A DNA stretch of 64,000 nucleotides from UBA4615 sp046046245. Its GTDB lineage: Bacteria > Pseudomonadota > Gammaproteobacteria > Burkholderiales > Burkholderiaceae_E. The stretch lies in NCBI GenBank assembly GCA_046046245.1, contig JBJOKE010000088.1, forward strand, positions 1-64,000, given 5' to 3'. Position 1 is the stretch's first letter; every line of letters begins with the position of its first letter. Below are positions 17,100 to 26,675 of this stretch, in pieces. The translations under genes and the position numbers were made by a program. The notes under the pieces were generated by a model. The model made no database searches. It was not told the DNA's origin and worked only from the letters and a program-made list of their open reading frames with translations.

Positions 17100-17425
17100 G
17101 AGAACTCCTTCGAGGGTTGCGTTTGCGCGGCCCGGGACGGCTCCGACACGCACGAAGGCGTGCACCCGAGGAGACGTCCTGACGGAACCTTGAGTTGTCC
17201 GCACCGCCCCGGCACACTCCCGCCTCTGGACGGAAGGCACCCGCGCCGTGCGAAGGCCGCGTGGATTTCCTGCCTCGATCCACCCCCCGGGACACCGGCC
17301 GGGTCTCGCCGCCCCGCCACCGTCGGAGACGGGTGGCGGGAACGCCGATTCCGGTCGATTGCCGGGCGCCTGGATCCAGGCAAGCCTATAATCATAGCCC
17401 GAACAACGAGTTACCTACAAGTTCG
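17100..17425. promoter_or_regulatory. rpsB/map divergent promoter region and rpsB leader
   Basis: This 326-base stretch has no gene. A compact A/T-rich block at 17387-17396 reads TATAAT on the plus strand (17387-17392). On the minus strand it reads TATGAT (17396 to 17391), so both directions share overlapping -10 boxes. For rpsB a weak -35 TTGTAG (17420 to 17415) lies 18 bases from TATGAT. The map ATG is 33 bases beyond TATAAT. The remaining 280 bases form the rpsB leader, the place where S2 autoregulation would be expected; I cannot identify its structure by eye. Confidence 0.5.
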
Positions 17426-18235
17426 ATGTCGATCGTCATCAAGTCCGAGGCCGAGATCGCCGCGATGCGCCTGGCCGGACGCCTCGCGTCCGAGGTGCTG
17501 GACTTCATCGCGCCGCACGTGAGGCCCGGCGTCACGACGGGGCAGCTGGACCGGCTCTGCCACGACTACATGGTGAACGAGCAGAAGACGATCCCGGCGC
17601 CGCTCAATTACGCCCCGCCCGGCTACCGCCCGTTCCCGAAATCCGTCTGCACGTCGGTCAACCACCAGGTCTGCCACGGTATCCCGGGCGACAAGGTGCT
17701 GAAGAACGGCGACGTGCTGAACATCGACGTGACCGTCATCAAGGACGGCTTCCACGGCGACACCAGCCGGATGTACTTCGTCGGCGAGCCCTCGATCGCG
17801 GCCCGCCGGCTCTGCCAGGTCACCCACGAATGCATGTGGCTCGGCATCGCGCAGGTCCGCCCGGGCGCGAGCCTGGGTGACATCGGCCATGTGATCCAGC
17901 GGCACGCCGAGGCCGCCGGCTACTCGATCGTCCGCGAGTTCTGCGGCCACGGGATCGGGCGCCGCTTCCACGAGGAGCCGCAGATCCTGCACTACGGGCG
18001 GCCCGGCACGGGCGAGAAGCTGGTACCCGGCATGATCTTCACGATCGAGCCGATGGTGAACGCCGGCCGCCGCGAGGTCCGCGAACTGGCCGACGGCTGG
18101 ACGATCGTCACCAAGGACCACAGCCTGTCGGCGCAGTGGGAGCACACGGTGCTGGTGACCGACATCGGCCACGAGGTGCTGACGACCTCCGCCGGCGCGC
18201 CCGCCCGTCCCGCGCCGCTGCCGGCGGCGGCCTGA
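17426..18235 (+). CDS. map: Methionine aminopeptidase, type I
   Basis: MetAP removes the initiator methionine from nascent proteins. The 269-residue product starts MSIVIKSEAEIAAMRLAG. It carries CTSVNHQVCHGIPGDKVL (substrate-side His), the metal ligands in DVTVIKDGFHGDTSRM, the histidine in GHGIGRRFHEEPQI, and glutamates in TIEPMVN and QWEHTVL. The ATG at 17426 is chosen because the upstream reading runs through the promoter. Divergence from rpsB is the common proteobacterial order, and glnD follows 22 bases after. Confidence 0.97.
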   Translation: MSIVIKSEAEIAAMRLAGRLASEVLDFIAPHVRPGVTTGQLDRLCHDYMVNEQKTIPAPLNYAPPGYRPFPKSVCTSVNHQVCHGIPGDKVLKNGDVLNIDVTVIKDGFHGDTSRMYFVGEPSIAARRLCQVTHECMWLGIAQVRPGASLGDIGHVIQRHAEAAGYSIVREFCGHGIGRRFHEEPQILHYGRPGTGEKLVPGMIFTIEPMVNAGRREVRELADGWTIVTKDHSLSAQWEHTVLVTDIGHEVLTTSAGAPARPAPLPAAA

Positions 18236-18257
18236 CACGGTCCCGCCGGCCTCCCGG

Positions 18258-20864
18258 ATGGACGCCCCCGTCGCGGTCGCGGCCGACCCGCTGTCCGGCG
18301 CCGACCGCGGTCCCGTCGATGTCCCCGCGCTGCGTACGGCGCTCAGGGCCCGCCGCGCGGCACTGATCGAAGCCTTCCGCGCCCGCGGCGACGTCCGGGC
18401 GCTGCTGCGCGGCATCGTCCGCGTCACCGACGCGGTGCTGCTCGCGCTCTGGCGCGACGCCGGCCTGCAGCCCGACTGCGCGCTGGTGGCCGTCGGCGGC
18501 TACGGCCGACGCGAGCTGCTGCCGCACTCCGACGTCGACCTGCTGCTGCTGGTGCCGGCGTCCGAGGATCCCGACCGGCTCGCCCGGCTGGAACGCTTCG
18601 TCGGTGCCTGCTGGGACGTGGGCCTGGAGATCGGGCACAGCGTGCGCACCGTGGAGCAGTGCTTCACCGAAGCGGCCGGCGACGTCACCGTCCGGACCAG
18701 CCTGCTCGAACGGCGCTGGCTGGCCGGTCGGCGCGGCCTGTACACGCGGCTGGGCGAGGGCCTCGACGCGGCGCTCGACGGACGCGCGTTCTTCCACGCG
18801 AAGCTGTTCGAGCTGCGCCAGCGGCACGTGAAGTTCGAGGACACGCCGTACAGCCTCGAGCCGAACGTCAAGGAGAGCCCGGGCGGGCTGCGCGACCTGC
18901 AGTCGATCCTCTGGATCGCGCGGGCGGCACGGATCGGCAGCGGCTGGGGGCAGCTCGCCGCCCGCGGCCTGGCGACCCGGGCCGAGGCCGCCCTGCTCGC
19001 CGGATACGAGCGCAAGCTGAAGGTCATCCGCGCGTGGCTGCACATCGTGGCCGGCCGCCGCGAGGACCGGCTGGTCTTCGACCTGCAGGCGCAGGTGGCG
19101 CGCGCGATGGGCTTCGACGCCGAGGACGCGCGGCTGGCGAGCGAGCAGCTGATGCAGCGTTTCTACTGGACCGCGAAGTCGGTGACCCAGCTGTCGACGC
19201 TGCTGATCCAGAACCTCGAGGCCGAGCTCTTCCCGGAGAACGCCGGCCAGCCCGAACCGATCGACGACGAGTTCCGCAACGTCCGCGGGCTGCTCGACGC
19301 GGTCGACCCCGGCCTCTTCGAGCGCGATCCGAAGGCGATCCTGCGTGCCTTCCTGGCGATGGAGGCGCATCCGGAGCTCTCCGGGATCAGTGCGCCGACG
19401 CTGCGCGCGATCTGGCGCGCCCGCACGCGGATCGACGCGGCCTACCGCCGCGACCCGGAGAACCGCGCCGCGTTCATCGCGCTGCTGCAGGCGCCGCGCG
19501 GCGTGACGCGCGCGCTGCGACGGATGAACCAGTGGTCGGTACTGGGCCGCTACCTGCCGGCGTTCCGGCGGATCGTGGGTCGCATGCAGCACGACCTGTT
19601 CCACGTCTACACCGTGGATCAGCACATCCTGATGGTCGTGCGCAACCTTCGCCGGTTCTGGATGGCCGAGCATGCCCACGAGTACCCGCTCTGCAGCCAG
19701 CTCGCCGCGGGCTTCGACAAGCCCTGGCTCCTGTACGTCGCCGCCCTCTTCCACGACATCGCCAAGGGTCGGGGCGGCGACCACTCGACGCTCGGCCGCG
19801 TGGACGCGCGCCGCTTCTGTCGCCAGCACGGCCTGGCCGACGAGGACGGCCGGCTGGTGGAGTTCCTCGTCGAGCATCACCTGACGATGTCCTCGATCGC
19901 ACAGAAGCAGGATCTGAGCGACCCGGACGTGATCGCGGCGTTCGCGCGGCTCGTCGGCACCGATCGGCGGCTGACCGCGCTCTACCTGCTGACGGTGGCC
20001 GACATCCGAGGCACCAGCCCGAAGGTCTGGAACGCCTGGAAGGGCAAGCTGCTCGAGGACCTGTTCCGCGCCACCAAGCGGGTGCTGGGCGGCGAGGACG
20101 CGAGCGCCGACGCGCGCTTCGACGCGCGTCGCGCCGAGGCGGTGCGGCTGCTGAACCTGCACGGCCTGTCGCCCGACGCATACGCCGGCTTCTGGAGGCA
20201 GCTCGACATCGGCTACTTCCTGCGCAACGACGCGCAGGACATCGCCTGGCAGACCCGCGTGCTGCACCGGCATCCGGACACCGACGCGCCGCTGGTGTGC
20301 ACGCGGCTCGCGCCGATCGGCGAGGGCTTCCAGGTCGTGGTCTACCTGCCGGACCAGCCCGACCTGTTCGCGCGGATCTGCGGCTACTTCGACAGCAAGA
20401 ACCTGTCGGTGCTCGACGCCCGGATCCACACCACGCGCAACGGACGCGCGCTCGACAGCTTCCTGGTCGTCGACCCGAACCATGTGTCGCAGTACCGGGA
20501 CATCCTCGCCCTCGTCGAGGTCGAGCTCGCCCAGCGGCTCGCGCAGCGACGACCGCTCGAGGCGCCGGTCCGCGGCCGGGCGTCGCGCCGCTCGCGCTAC
20601 TTCCCGATCGCGCCGCAGGTCGACCTGCGTCCCGACGAGCGCGGCAACCGATACCTGCTGTCGGTGGTCGCCAACGACCGCACCGGCCTGCTCTACGGGA
20701 TCGCCCGCACCCTCGCCCGCCACGGCATCAACCTGCAGGCGGCGCGGATCATGACGCTCGGCGAGCGGGCCGAGGACGTGTTCCTGATCGACGGGGCGGC
20801 GCTCGCGAATGCGCGCCAGCAGATCCAGCTGGAGAGCGAGCTGCTCGAGGCGATGAGGGGCTGA
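18258..20864 (+). CDS. glnD: Bifunctional [protein-PII] uridylyltransferase / uridylyl-removing enzyme
   Basis: GlnD senses glutamine and adds UMP to, or removes it from, PII proteins, which controls glutamine synthetase and nitrogen genes. The 868-residue product has the complete domain set. The nucleotidyltransferase motif GGYGRRELLPHSDVD lies at residues 80-94. The HD hydrolase motif is LFHDIAKGRGGDHS, with His499 and Asp500. Two C-terminal ACT domains follow, the last including SVVANDRTGLLYGIARTLA. It is likely transcribed with map. Confidence 0.97.
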   Translation: MDAPVAVAADPLSGADRGPVDVPALRTALRARRAALIEAFRARGDVRALLRGIVRVTDAVLLALWRDAGLQPDCALVAVGGYGRRELLPHSDVDLLLLVPASEDPDRLARLERFVGACWDVGLEIGHSVRTVEQCFTEAAGDVTVRTSLLERRWLAGRRGLYTRLGEGLDAALDGRAFFHAKLFELRQRHVKFEDTPYSLEPNVKESPGGLRDLQSILWIARAARIGSGWGQLAARGLATRAEAALLAGYERKLKVIRAWLHIVAGRREDRLVFDLQAQVARAMGFDAEDARLASEQLMQRFYWTAKSVTQLSTLLIQNLEAELFPENAGQPEPIDDEFRNVRGLLDAVDPGLFERDPKAILRAFLAMEAHPELSGISAPTLRAIWRARTRIDAAYRRDPENRAAFIALLQAPRGVTRALRRMNQWSVLGRYLPAFRRIVGRMQHDLFHVYTVDQHILMVVRNLRRFWMAEHAHEYPLCSQLAAGFDKPWLLYVAALFHDIAKGRGGDHSTLGRVDARRFCRQHGLADEDGRLVEFLVEHHLTMSSIAQKQDLSDPDVIAAFARLVGTDRRLTALYLLTVADIRGTSPKVWNAWKGKLLEDLFRATKRVLGGEDASADARFDARRAEAVRLLNLHGLSPDAYAGFWRQLDIGYFLRNDAQDIAWQTRVLHRHPDTDAPLVCTRLAPIGEGFQVVVYLPDQPDLFARICGYFDSKNLSVLDARIHTTRNGRALDSFLVVDPNHVSQYRDILALVEVELAQRLAQRRPLEAPVRGRASRRSRYFPIAPQVDLRPDERGNRYLLSVVANDRTGLLYGIARTLARHGINLQAARIMTLGERAEDVFLIDGAALANARQQIQLESELLEAMRG

Positions 20865-20900
20865 CGCGGGACCCGCCGACGCGGGGCCCGTGCCGGCGCT

Positions 20901-21431
20901 TCAGTCGTCCCGGAGGGTCTCGCCGGGGAACAGCGCCTCGATGAAGCCGAAACGGGTCAGGTCGCGGATCCGGCGCGGGTAGAGGATGCCGTCGAGGTGA
21001 TCGCACTCGTGCTGCACCACGCGCGCATGGAAGCCCTCGGCCTCGCGCACGATCGGCGTGCCGCGCGCGTCGACGCCGCGGTAGCGGATGCGCGCGATCC
21101 GCGGCACCCAGCCGCGCATCCCGGGCACCGACAGGCAGCCCTCCCAGCCCTCCTCCTCGACCTCGCCGAGCGGCTCGATCACCGGGTTGACGAGCACGGT
21201 CGGCGGCACCGGCGGCGCGCCCGGATAGCGGGGATTCGACTCGTAGCCGAAGATCACCACGCGCAGGTCCACGCCGATCTGCGGCGCGGCGAGCCCCGCG
21301 CCATTGCGGTCGGCCATCGTGTCGAACATGTCCGCGATCAGGGCATGCAGCTCGGGGGTGTCGAGGCGATCGACCGGTTTCGCGACGCGCAGCAGGCTCG
21401 GATCGCCCATCCGCAGCACCGTGCGGATCAT
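20901..21431 (-). CDS. def: Peptide deformylase
   Basis: Deformylase removes the N-formyl group from new proteins using a bound metal ion. The 176-residue product has all three motifs: GAGLAAPQIG near residues 45-54, EGCLSVPG in the middle, and the metal-binding QHECDHLDG near 137-145. The ATG at 21431 overlaps the stop of the preceding phosphorylase gene as ATGA. It is not beside fmt, where def usually lies, so it may be a second paralogue; that cannot be settled in this window. Confidence 0.93.
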   Translation of the reverse strand: MIRTVLRMGDPSLLRVAKPVDRLDTPELHALIADMFDTMADRNGAGLAAPQIGVDLRVVIFGYESNPRYPGAPPVPPTVLVNPVIEPLGEVEEEGWEGCLSVPGMRGWVPRIARIRYRGVDARGTPIVREAEGFHARVVQHECDHLDGILYPRRIRDLTRFGFIEALFPGETLRDD

Positions 21432-22189
21432 CGCGCCGCCCTGGCCGGCGCCGACTCGCGCAGCGCGGCGGCGATCACGCGACGGGCACGGACCATCGCC
21501 GCCTCCATCACCGCGCCCATCGCCTCCATCGAGATCGCCGCGCGGCTGTCCCCGAGGCCGGCCGCATGGTTCGCGACCACCGCGAGCACCGCGTAGGGCA
21601 GTTCGAGCTCGCGCGAGAGCACGGCCTCCGGCATGCCGGTCATGCCGACGAGGTCGCAGCCGTCGCGCTCCATCCGACGGATCTCGGCCGCGGTCTCCAG
21701 CCGCGGCCCCTGGGTGCAGCCGTAGCAGCCGTGGGCGACGATCGGCTCGCCGACCGACGCCGCCGCGTCCAGCAGCCGCCGGCGCAGCGGCTCGGCGTAC
21801 GGCTGCGTGAAGTCGACGTGGGTGACAGGGCTGTCCGGCCCCTCGAAGAAGGTGGCCTTGCGCCCGTGCGTGTAGTCGACGATCTGGTCGGGCACGACGA
21901 GCGCGCCCGGACCGCAGTCGGCGCGGATCCCGCCCACGGTGGCGACGGCGAGCACCGCGGTGGCGCCGACGTGATGCAGGGCCCAGAGGTTGGCGCGGTA
22001 GTTGATCTGGTGCGGCGGGATCGTGTGGCCGTAGCCGTGCCGCGCGAGGAAGACGACCGGGGCGCCGTCGATGGTGCCGAAGGACAGCGCGCACGACGGA
22101 TCCCCGTAGGGCGTGCGCACCACCTCGCGACGTTGGAGCTTCAGGTCGGCGAGCTTCGCGAGCCCGCTGCCGCCGATGATCGCGTGCAT
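21428..22189 (-). CDS. MTAP/PNP-family nucleoside phosphorylase, probably S-methyl-5'-thioinosine phosphorylase
   Basis: These enzymes split methylthioadenosine or methylthioinosine with phosphate during methionine and polyamine salvage. The 253-residue product starts MHAIIGGSGLAKL. It has FLARHGYGHTIPPHQINYRAN, a central VATVGGIRADCGPGALVVPDQ stretch, and QGPRLETAAEI with MTGMPEAVLSRELELPYA. From memory it resembles the Pseudomonas methylthioinosine phosphorylase more than the adenosine enzyme, but the substrate needs testing. It overlaps def by four bases. The 110 bases before galU hold only G+C-rich short inverted repeats. Confidence 0.85.
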   Translation of the reverse strand: MHAIIGGSGLAKLADLKLQRREVVRTPYGDPSCALSFGTIDGAPVVFLARHGYGHTIPPHQINYRANLWALHHVGATAVLAVATVGGIRADCGPGALVVPDQIVDYTHGRKATFFEGPDSPVTHVDFTQPYAEPLRRRLLDAAASVGEPIVAHGCYGCTQGPRLETAAEIRRMERDGCDLVGMTGMPEAVLSRELELPYAVLAVVANHAAGLGDSRAAISMEAMGAVMEAAMVRARRVIAAALRESAPARAAR

Positions 22190-22299
22190 GGAAGGATGTC
22201 TCCGCGGCCCGGCTGGGGACCGCCCGGGTAACGGAAGGGACCGGCGGGCACGGGCCCGCCGCCGGGGCCGGCGCGCCGGGGCGCGCCGGGATCGACCGG

Positions 22300-23184
22300 T
22301 CAGCGGCCGCCGCGCCGCTCGAGGAACGTCGCGAAGTCCGCGCCGACCTCGGGGTGGCGCAACGCGAGCTCGACCGTCGCCTGAAGATACCCGATCTTCG
22401 AGCCGCAGTCGTAGCGGGTGCCTTCGAAGCGATAGGCGAGCACCGGCTCGTCGTTGATCAGGCGCGCGAGCGCGTCGGTGAGCTGCAGCTCGCCACCGGC
22501 GCCCGGCTTGATGTTCGCGAGGTGGTCGAAGACCAGCGGCGTCAGCACGTAGCGGCCGACCACCGCCTGCGTCGACGGCGCGACCTCGGGCTTCGGCTTC
22601 TCGACGATGCCGGTCACGCGGGCGGTCCGCTCGCCCCAGGGCGACGACGAGACGATCCCGTACGACGAGGTCTCCTCGCGGGCCACCTCCTGGACCGCGA
22701 GCACGCTCGAGTGGTGCTTGCCGTACTGCTCGACCATCTGCGCGAGCACCGCGGTGCCCGATTCGCCCGGCTGCATCAGGTCGTCGGCGAGCAGCACCGC
22801 GAAGGGCTCGTCGCCCACCACCGAACGGGCGCACAGCACGGCGTGGCCGAGACCGAGCGGTTCGGCCTGGCGGATGTAGACGCAGTTGACGCCCTCGGGG
22901 GTCACCGCCCGCACCGTGTCGAGCAGCGCGGTCTTGTTCTTCGCGGCCAGCTCGGCCTCGAGCTCGTAGGCCTTGTCGAAGTGGTCCTCGATGCTGCGCT
23001 TGTTGCGGCCCGTGATGAAGATCATCTCGGTGATGCCGGCGGCCGCCGCCTCCTCGACCGCATACTGGATCAGCGGCTTGTCCACCACCGGCAGCATCTC
23101 CTTCGGCGACGCCTTGGTCGCGGGAAGGAAACGCGTGCCCAGGCCCGCCACGGGAAAGACCGCCTTACGAATCTTCTTGGCCAT
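22300..23184 (-). CDS. galU: UTP-glucose-1-phosphate uridylyltransferase
   Basis: GalU makes UDP-glucose for LPS core, exopolysaccharide and trehalose or glycogen-type polymers. The 294-residue product has the nucleotidyltransferase signature GLGTRFLPATKASPKEMLPV at residues 14-33. IFITGRNKRSIEDHFD, LLADDL and GIVEKPKPE are also present. Its start lies inside the end of ligA, a 20-base overlap in a different frame, so the two genes are very likely co-transcribed. Confidence 0.97.
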   Translation of the reverse strand: MAKKIRKAVFPVAGLGTRFLPATKASPKEMLPVVDKPLIQYAVEEAAAAGITEMIFITGRNKRSIEDHFDKAYELEAELAAKNKTALLDTVRAVTPEGVNCVYIRQAEPLGLGHAVLCARSVVGDEPFAVLLADDLMQPGESGTAVLAQMVEQYGKHHSSVLAVQEVAREETSSYGIVSSSPWGERTARVTGIVEKPKPEVAPSTQAVVGRYVLTPLVFDHLANIKPGAGGELQLTDALARLINDEPVLAYRFEGTRYDCGSKIGYLQATVELALRHPEVGADFATFLERRGGR

Positions 23185-25372
23185 CGTGTCCGATCATCCG
23201 AATGAACGCCTCGAGTCCGATCACCGGGATGCCCAGCGCGATCGCCTTCGCGACCTTGCTGCCCGGGCTGTCGCCCGCGAGGACGAAGTCGGTCCGCTTC
23301 GAGACCGAGCCGGTCGCGGCGCCGCCGTGGCGGCGGATCAGCGACTCGGCCTCGTCGCGGGCCATACCGGGCAAGGTCCCGGTGACCACGATGGTGCGCC
23401 CGGCCAGGGCACCCGTCGGGGCGTCGGCCGACGGCTGGCCGCTGGCGACCCCTCCGGAGGCGGGCGCGGCGTCGCGTCGGCGCACCGGCGGTGCCGGCTC
23501 GACGCCGGCCGCGAGCAGCTGCACGATCACCTCGCGGTTGTGGGGCTCGGCGGCGAAGGCCTCGATCGCCCGCATGATCTCCGGCCCGACGCCCTCGAGC
23601 GGCACCGGCCTCAGCGGCTCTCCCTTCGGCCGAGCCTTCGCGTTGTGCTTCTGCGCGGCCGCCTTCTCATCGATCAGCGCCGTCCAGTCGGCGTCGAGCA
23701 CCCCGTCGACGCTGCCGAACTCGGCCGCCAGGATTCGCGCCACCTCCTCGCCCACGTGCCGGATCCCGAGCGCGAACAGGAAGCGCTCGAGGTCGACCGA
23801 GCGCGAGGCAGCGATCGCGGCGACGACGTTGGCGGCCGACTTCTCGCCCATCCGCTCCAGTCCGGCGAGCGTCGCGGCATCGAGCCGGTACAGGTCGGCA
23901 GGCGTCCGGACCAGGTCGCGGTCGACCAGCTGCTCGACGATCTTCTCGCCCAGCCCGTCGACGTCCATCGCGCGACGCTGGGCGAAGTGCAGCAGCGCCT
24001 GCTTGCGCTGGGCCTTGCAGTACAGGCCGCCGACGCAGCGCCAGGCGACCTCGCCCGGCTCGCGGACCGCGGCGGAACCGCACACCGGACAGCAGGTGGG
24101 CATCGCGAACCGGCGGGCGTCGGCCGGGCGGCGCTCGGGCACGGCGCGGACCACCTCCGGGATCACGTCCCCCGCGCGCCGGACCACCACCGTGTCGCCG
24201 ATCATCAGGTCCTTGCGGGCGAGCTCGTCCTCGTTGTGCAGCGTCGCGTTGGTGACGGTCACGCCGCCGACGAAGACCGGCTTCAGCCGTGCGACCGGCG
24301 TCAGCACCCCGGTGCGGCCGACCTGCACGTCGATGTCGAGCAGCTCGGTCAGCGCCTCCTCGGCCGGGAACTTGTGGGCGATCGCGAAGCGCGGCGCGCG
24401 CGCCACGTAGCCGATCGCGTCGTGCCAGGCGCGCTGGTCGACCTTGTAGACGACGCCGTCGATGTCGTAAGGCAGGTCGGAACGGCGGACCCCGACGTCG
24501 CGATAGAACGCGAGCAGGCCGTCGACGTCGGCGGCGGTGCGGCGGTGCGGGCCGACCGGCAGCCCGAGCTCGGCGAACCAGTCGAGCAGCCCCGCGTGCG
24601 AGGCCGGGATCCCGACGTCGTCCGAGACCTCGCCCAGCCCGTAGGCGAAGAAGCGCAGCGGCCGCTGCGCGGTCAGCGACGGGTCGAGCTGGCGCAGGCT
24701 GCCGGCCGCGGCGTTGCGCGGGTTCACGAAGGTCTTCTCGCCGCGGGCGGCCTGCTGGGCGTTCATCCGCTCGAAGTCGCGGCGGAACATCAGCACCTCG
24801 CCGCGGACCTCGAGTCGGCGCGGGACCGCGGGCCGCCCGACCACCGCCGTCGCCGGGTCCGCGAGCCGCAGCGGGATCGCGCGGACCGTCCGGAGGTTCG
24901 CGGTCACGTCCTCGCCGACCGCGCCGTCGCCGCGGGTGGCGCCCCGGACGAAGCGGCCCTCCTCGTAGCGCAGGCTGATCGCGAGGCCGTCGAACTTCAG
25001 CTCGGCGCAGTAGCGCAGCGCATCGGGGTCCAGGCCGGCAGCGTGTGTCGCCTCGCGGACACGCCGGTCGAAGCCGCGGACGTCCTCGTCGTCGAACGCG
25101 TTCTGCAGCGACAGCATCGGCAGTGCGTGCCGCACGGTGCCGAAGGCGGCGACGGGCGCGCCGCCGATGCGCCGGGTCGGCGACTCGGGCGAGTCGAACG
25201 CCGGATGGGCCGCCTCCAGCGCCTGCAGCTCGCGGAACAGCCGGTCGTACTCGGCGTCGGGCACCGTCGGTGCGTCGAGCACGTAGTAGGCGTGGTTGTG
25301 CCGCTCGAGCTCCGCGCGCAGCGCGTCGATCCGTGCCTTCGCCGCCGTCGCCTCCGGACCGGCCCCGCTCAT
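23165..25372 (-). CDS. ligA: NAD-dependent DNA ligase
   Basis: LigA seals nicks in replication and repair using NAD. The 735-residue product has the usual order. An N-terminal Ia domain is followed by the adenylation domain with the lysine motif KFDG (Lys126). The OB fold, a four-cysteine zinc finger (CCPVCGSAAV and the downstream CVGGLYCK), helix-hairpin-helix repeats and a C-terminal BRCT domain (GRTIVVTGTLPGMARDEAES) complete it. A run of about 55 residues rich in Ala, Gly and Pro precedes the BRCT. It ends inside galU. Confidence 0.98.
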   Translation of the reverse strand: MSGAGPEATAAKARIDALRAELERHNHAYYVLDAPTVPDAEYDRLFRELQALEAAHPAFDSPESPTRRIGGAPVAAFGTVRHALPMLSLQNAFDDEDVRGFDRRVREATHAAGLDPDALRYCAELKFDGLAISLRYEEGRFVRGATRGDGAVGEDVTANLRTVRAIPLRLADPATAVVGRPAVPRRLEVRGEVLMFRRDFERMNAQQAARGEKTFVNPRNAAAGSLRQLDPSLTAQRPLRFFAYGLGEVSDDVGIPASHAGLLDWFAELGLPVGPHRRTAADVDGLLAFYRDVGVRRSDLPYDIDGVVYKVDQRAWHDAIGYVARAPRFAIAHKFPAEEALTELLDIDVQVGRTGVLTPVARLKPVFVGGVTVTNATLHNEDELARKDLMIGDTVVVRRAGDVIPEVVRAVPERRPADARRFAMPTCCPVCGSAAVREPGEVAWRCVGGLYCKAQRKQALLHFAQRRAMDVDGLGEKIVEQLVDRDLVRTPADLYRLDAATLAGLERMGEKSAANVVAAIAASRSVDLERFLFALGIRHVGEEVARILAAEFGSVDGVLDADWTALIDEKAAAQKHNAKARPKGEPLRPVPLEGVGPEIMRAIEAFAAEPHNREVIVQLLAAGVEPAPPVRRRDAAPASGGVASGQPSADAPTGALAGRTIVVTGTLPGMARDEAESLIRRHGGAATGSVSKRTDFVLAGDSPGSKVAKAIALGIPVIGLEAFIRMIGHDGQEDS

Positions 25373-25382
25373 CGACCGGTCC

Positions 25383-26675
25383 TCAGTTGAAGACGCGCAG
25401 CGCGGCCGGCGAGCCGGCGTCCAGGCCGGCCTCCTGCAGCGACGCGTAGCGGCCGGCCAGCTGCCGCGCGACGCCGGCGGCGGCCGCGTCGGTCATCGGC
25501 TGGCCCGCGTCGTCGACGACCCGGCCGCCGGTCCGCTCGGCACAGGCGCGCGCGGCGTCGACCATCCGCCACCACGGGTCGGCGGCCTGCGGCGCGCGCG
25601 GCACGTCGAGCAGCAGGGTCAGCTGCTCCGCACGCTCGCCGAGCGCGAGCGAGAACAGCACCTCGCCCTCGTCACCGAGCGCGGCGAAGCGGTTGTTGCC
25701 GCGCTCGTGCAGCTCGAGCCCCGCGGCGAGCGCCGCGAGCTCGCCCGGCGACAGCGGGGTCGGCGTCTCGACGTTCAGTCCGAGCACCGCGTCGAACCGG
25801 GCGCAGGCCTCGTCGAGCTGGCGTGCGTGCTCGAGCACCGGGCCCATCTCGGGAACGATGGCACCGCCCGCTCCGACCGCCCGGCCCAGCGCCTGCATCG
25901 CGTTCGAGAAGTCGGAGAACTCCATCGCGTTCAGCGGCCCGTGGCGGTTGGCGAGCAGCACGCCGGCACGCACGCGGAAGGCGGCGTCGAGCGACGCGTG
26001 CGGCACGATCCAGTGCCCGTCGCCTGCGTCGACCTCGATCGCGATCGGCTTGGACCCGGCCCGGCGCAGCGTCGAGGCGGCGGCCAGCACCCGGTCGGCG
26101 CCGACCGGGGCAGCGAGCCCGAAGGCGACGATGCAATCGAGGCGCGGGTCGAGGACAGGGCCCGCAGAGCGGACCGCCTGCGGGTCGCGGACGGATGGCA
26201 CGGGCGTGTCGATCGGCATCGCGGCCGTGGCGGGCCGATCGGGTCGGCCCCCGGCGGGACCCGCGGCGCGGCCATCGTCCACCGCCGACGCATGCTCGCA
26301 GTCCGGCTCGCTCGCGCGGCCGCCGATGGTCGGTGCCGCGGTCGGCGGGCGCATGGAACCCGGGGCGTCGAGGTCGTCGTCGACCGACAGCCGCGTCGCG
26401 GCATCGGCTCCGGACCGCGACGGACCCGGCCCGAAGGTCGGTTCGATCCGATCCCCGGGCGACGGCGGCGCGGGCGGTGCCGCCTCGCCGAGCGCCGGTT
26501 CCTCGCGCTCGCCTGCCGGGGGGGGCGCCGACGGGGCCGGCTTGCGCTGGGCCGCGAGCGTGTCGCGCCAGGCGTCGCGCAGCCGGGTCTGGCGCCCCTG
26601 CAGCAGGTTGAAGACCAGCACCACCGCGAGCGCGATGACGAACAGCCCGATCAGGCTCGCCCAGAGGGTGTCCAT
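25383..26675 (-). CDS. zipA: Cell division protein ZipA homologue
   Basis: ZipA anchors FtsZ at the septum. The 430-residue product starts with a membrane anchor (LWASLIGLFVIALAVVLVF, about residues 4-22), then a basic stretch. A long proline-, alanine- and aspartate-rich linker (about 40-190) follows, and then a C-terminal ZipA-type globular domain (about 195-425). The linker has low sequence conservation, so the call rests on architecture and on the smc-zipA-ligA order, which is typical. The ATG at 26675 overlaps the smc stop by one base. Confidence 0.82.
   Translation of the reverse strand: MDTLWASLIGLFVIALAVVLVFNLLQGRQTRLRDAWRDTLAAQRKPAPSAPPPAGEREEPALGEAAPPAPPSPGDRIEPTFGPGPSRSGADAATRLSVDDDLDAPGSMRPPTAAPTIGGRASEPDCEHASAVDDGRAAGPAGGRPDRPATAAMPIDTPVPSVRDPQAVRSAGPVLDPRLDCIVAFGLAAPVGADRVLAAASTLRRAGSKPIAIEVDAGDGHWIVPHASLDAAFRVRAGVLLANRHGPLNAMEFSDFSNAMQALGRAVGAGGAIVPEMGPVLEHARQLDEACARFDAVLGLNVETPTPLSPGELAALAAGLELHERGNNRFAALGDEGEVLFSLALGERAEQLTLLLDVPRAPQAADPWWRMVDAARACAERTGGRVVDDAGQPMTDAAAAGVARQLAGRYASLQEAGLDAGSPAALRVFN

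Noticed and set aside
18108..20723. Long minus-strand open frame opposite glnD
   Set aside because: It covers all of glnD in antisense, has no recognisable domain, and glnD has complete motifs.
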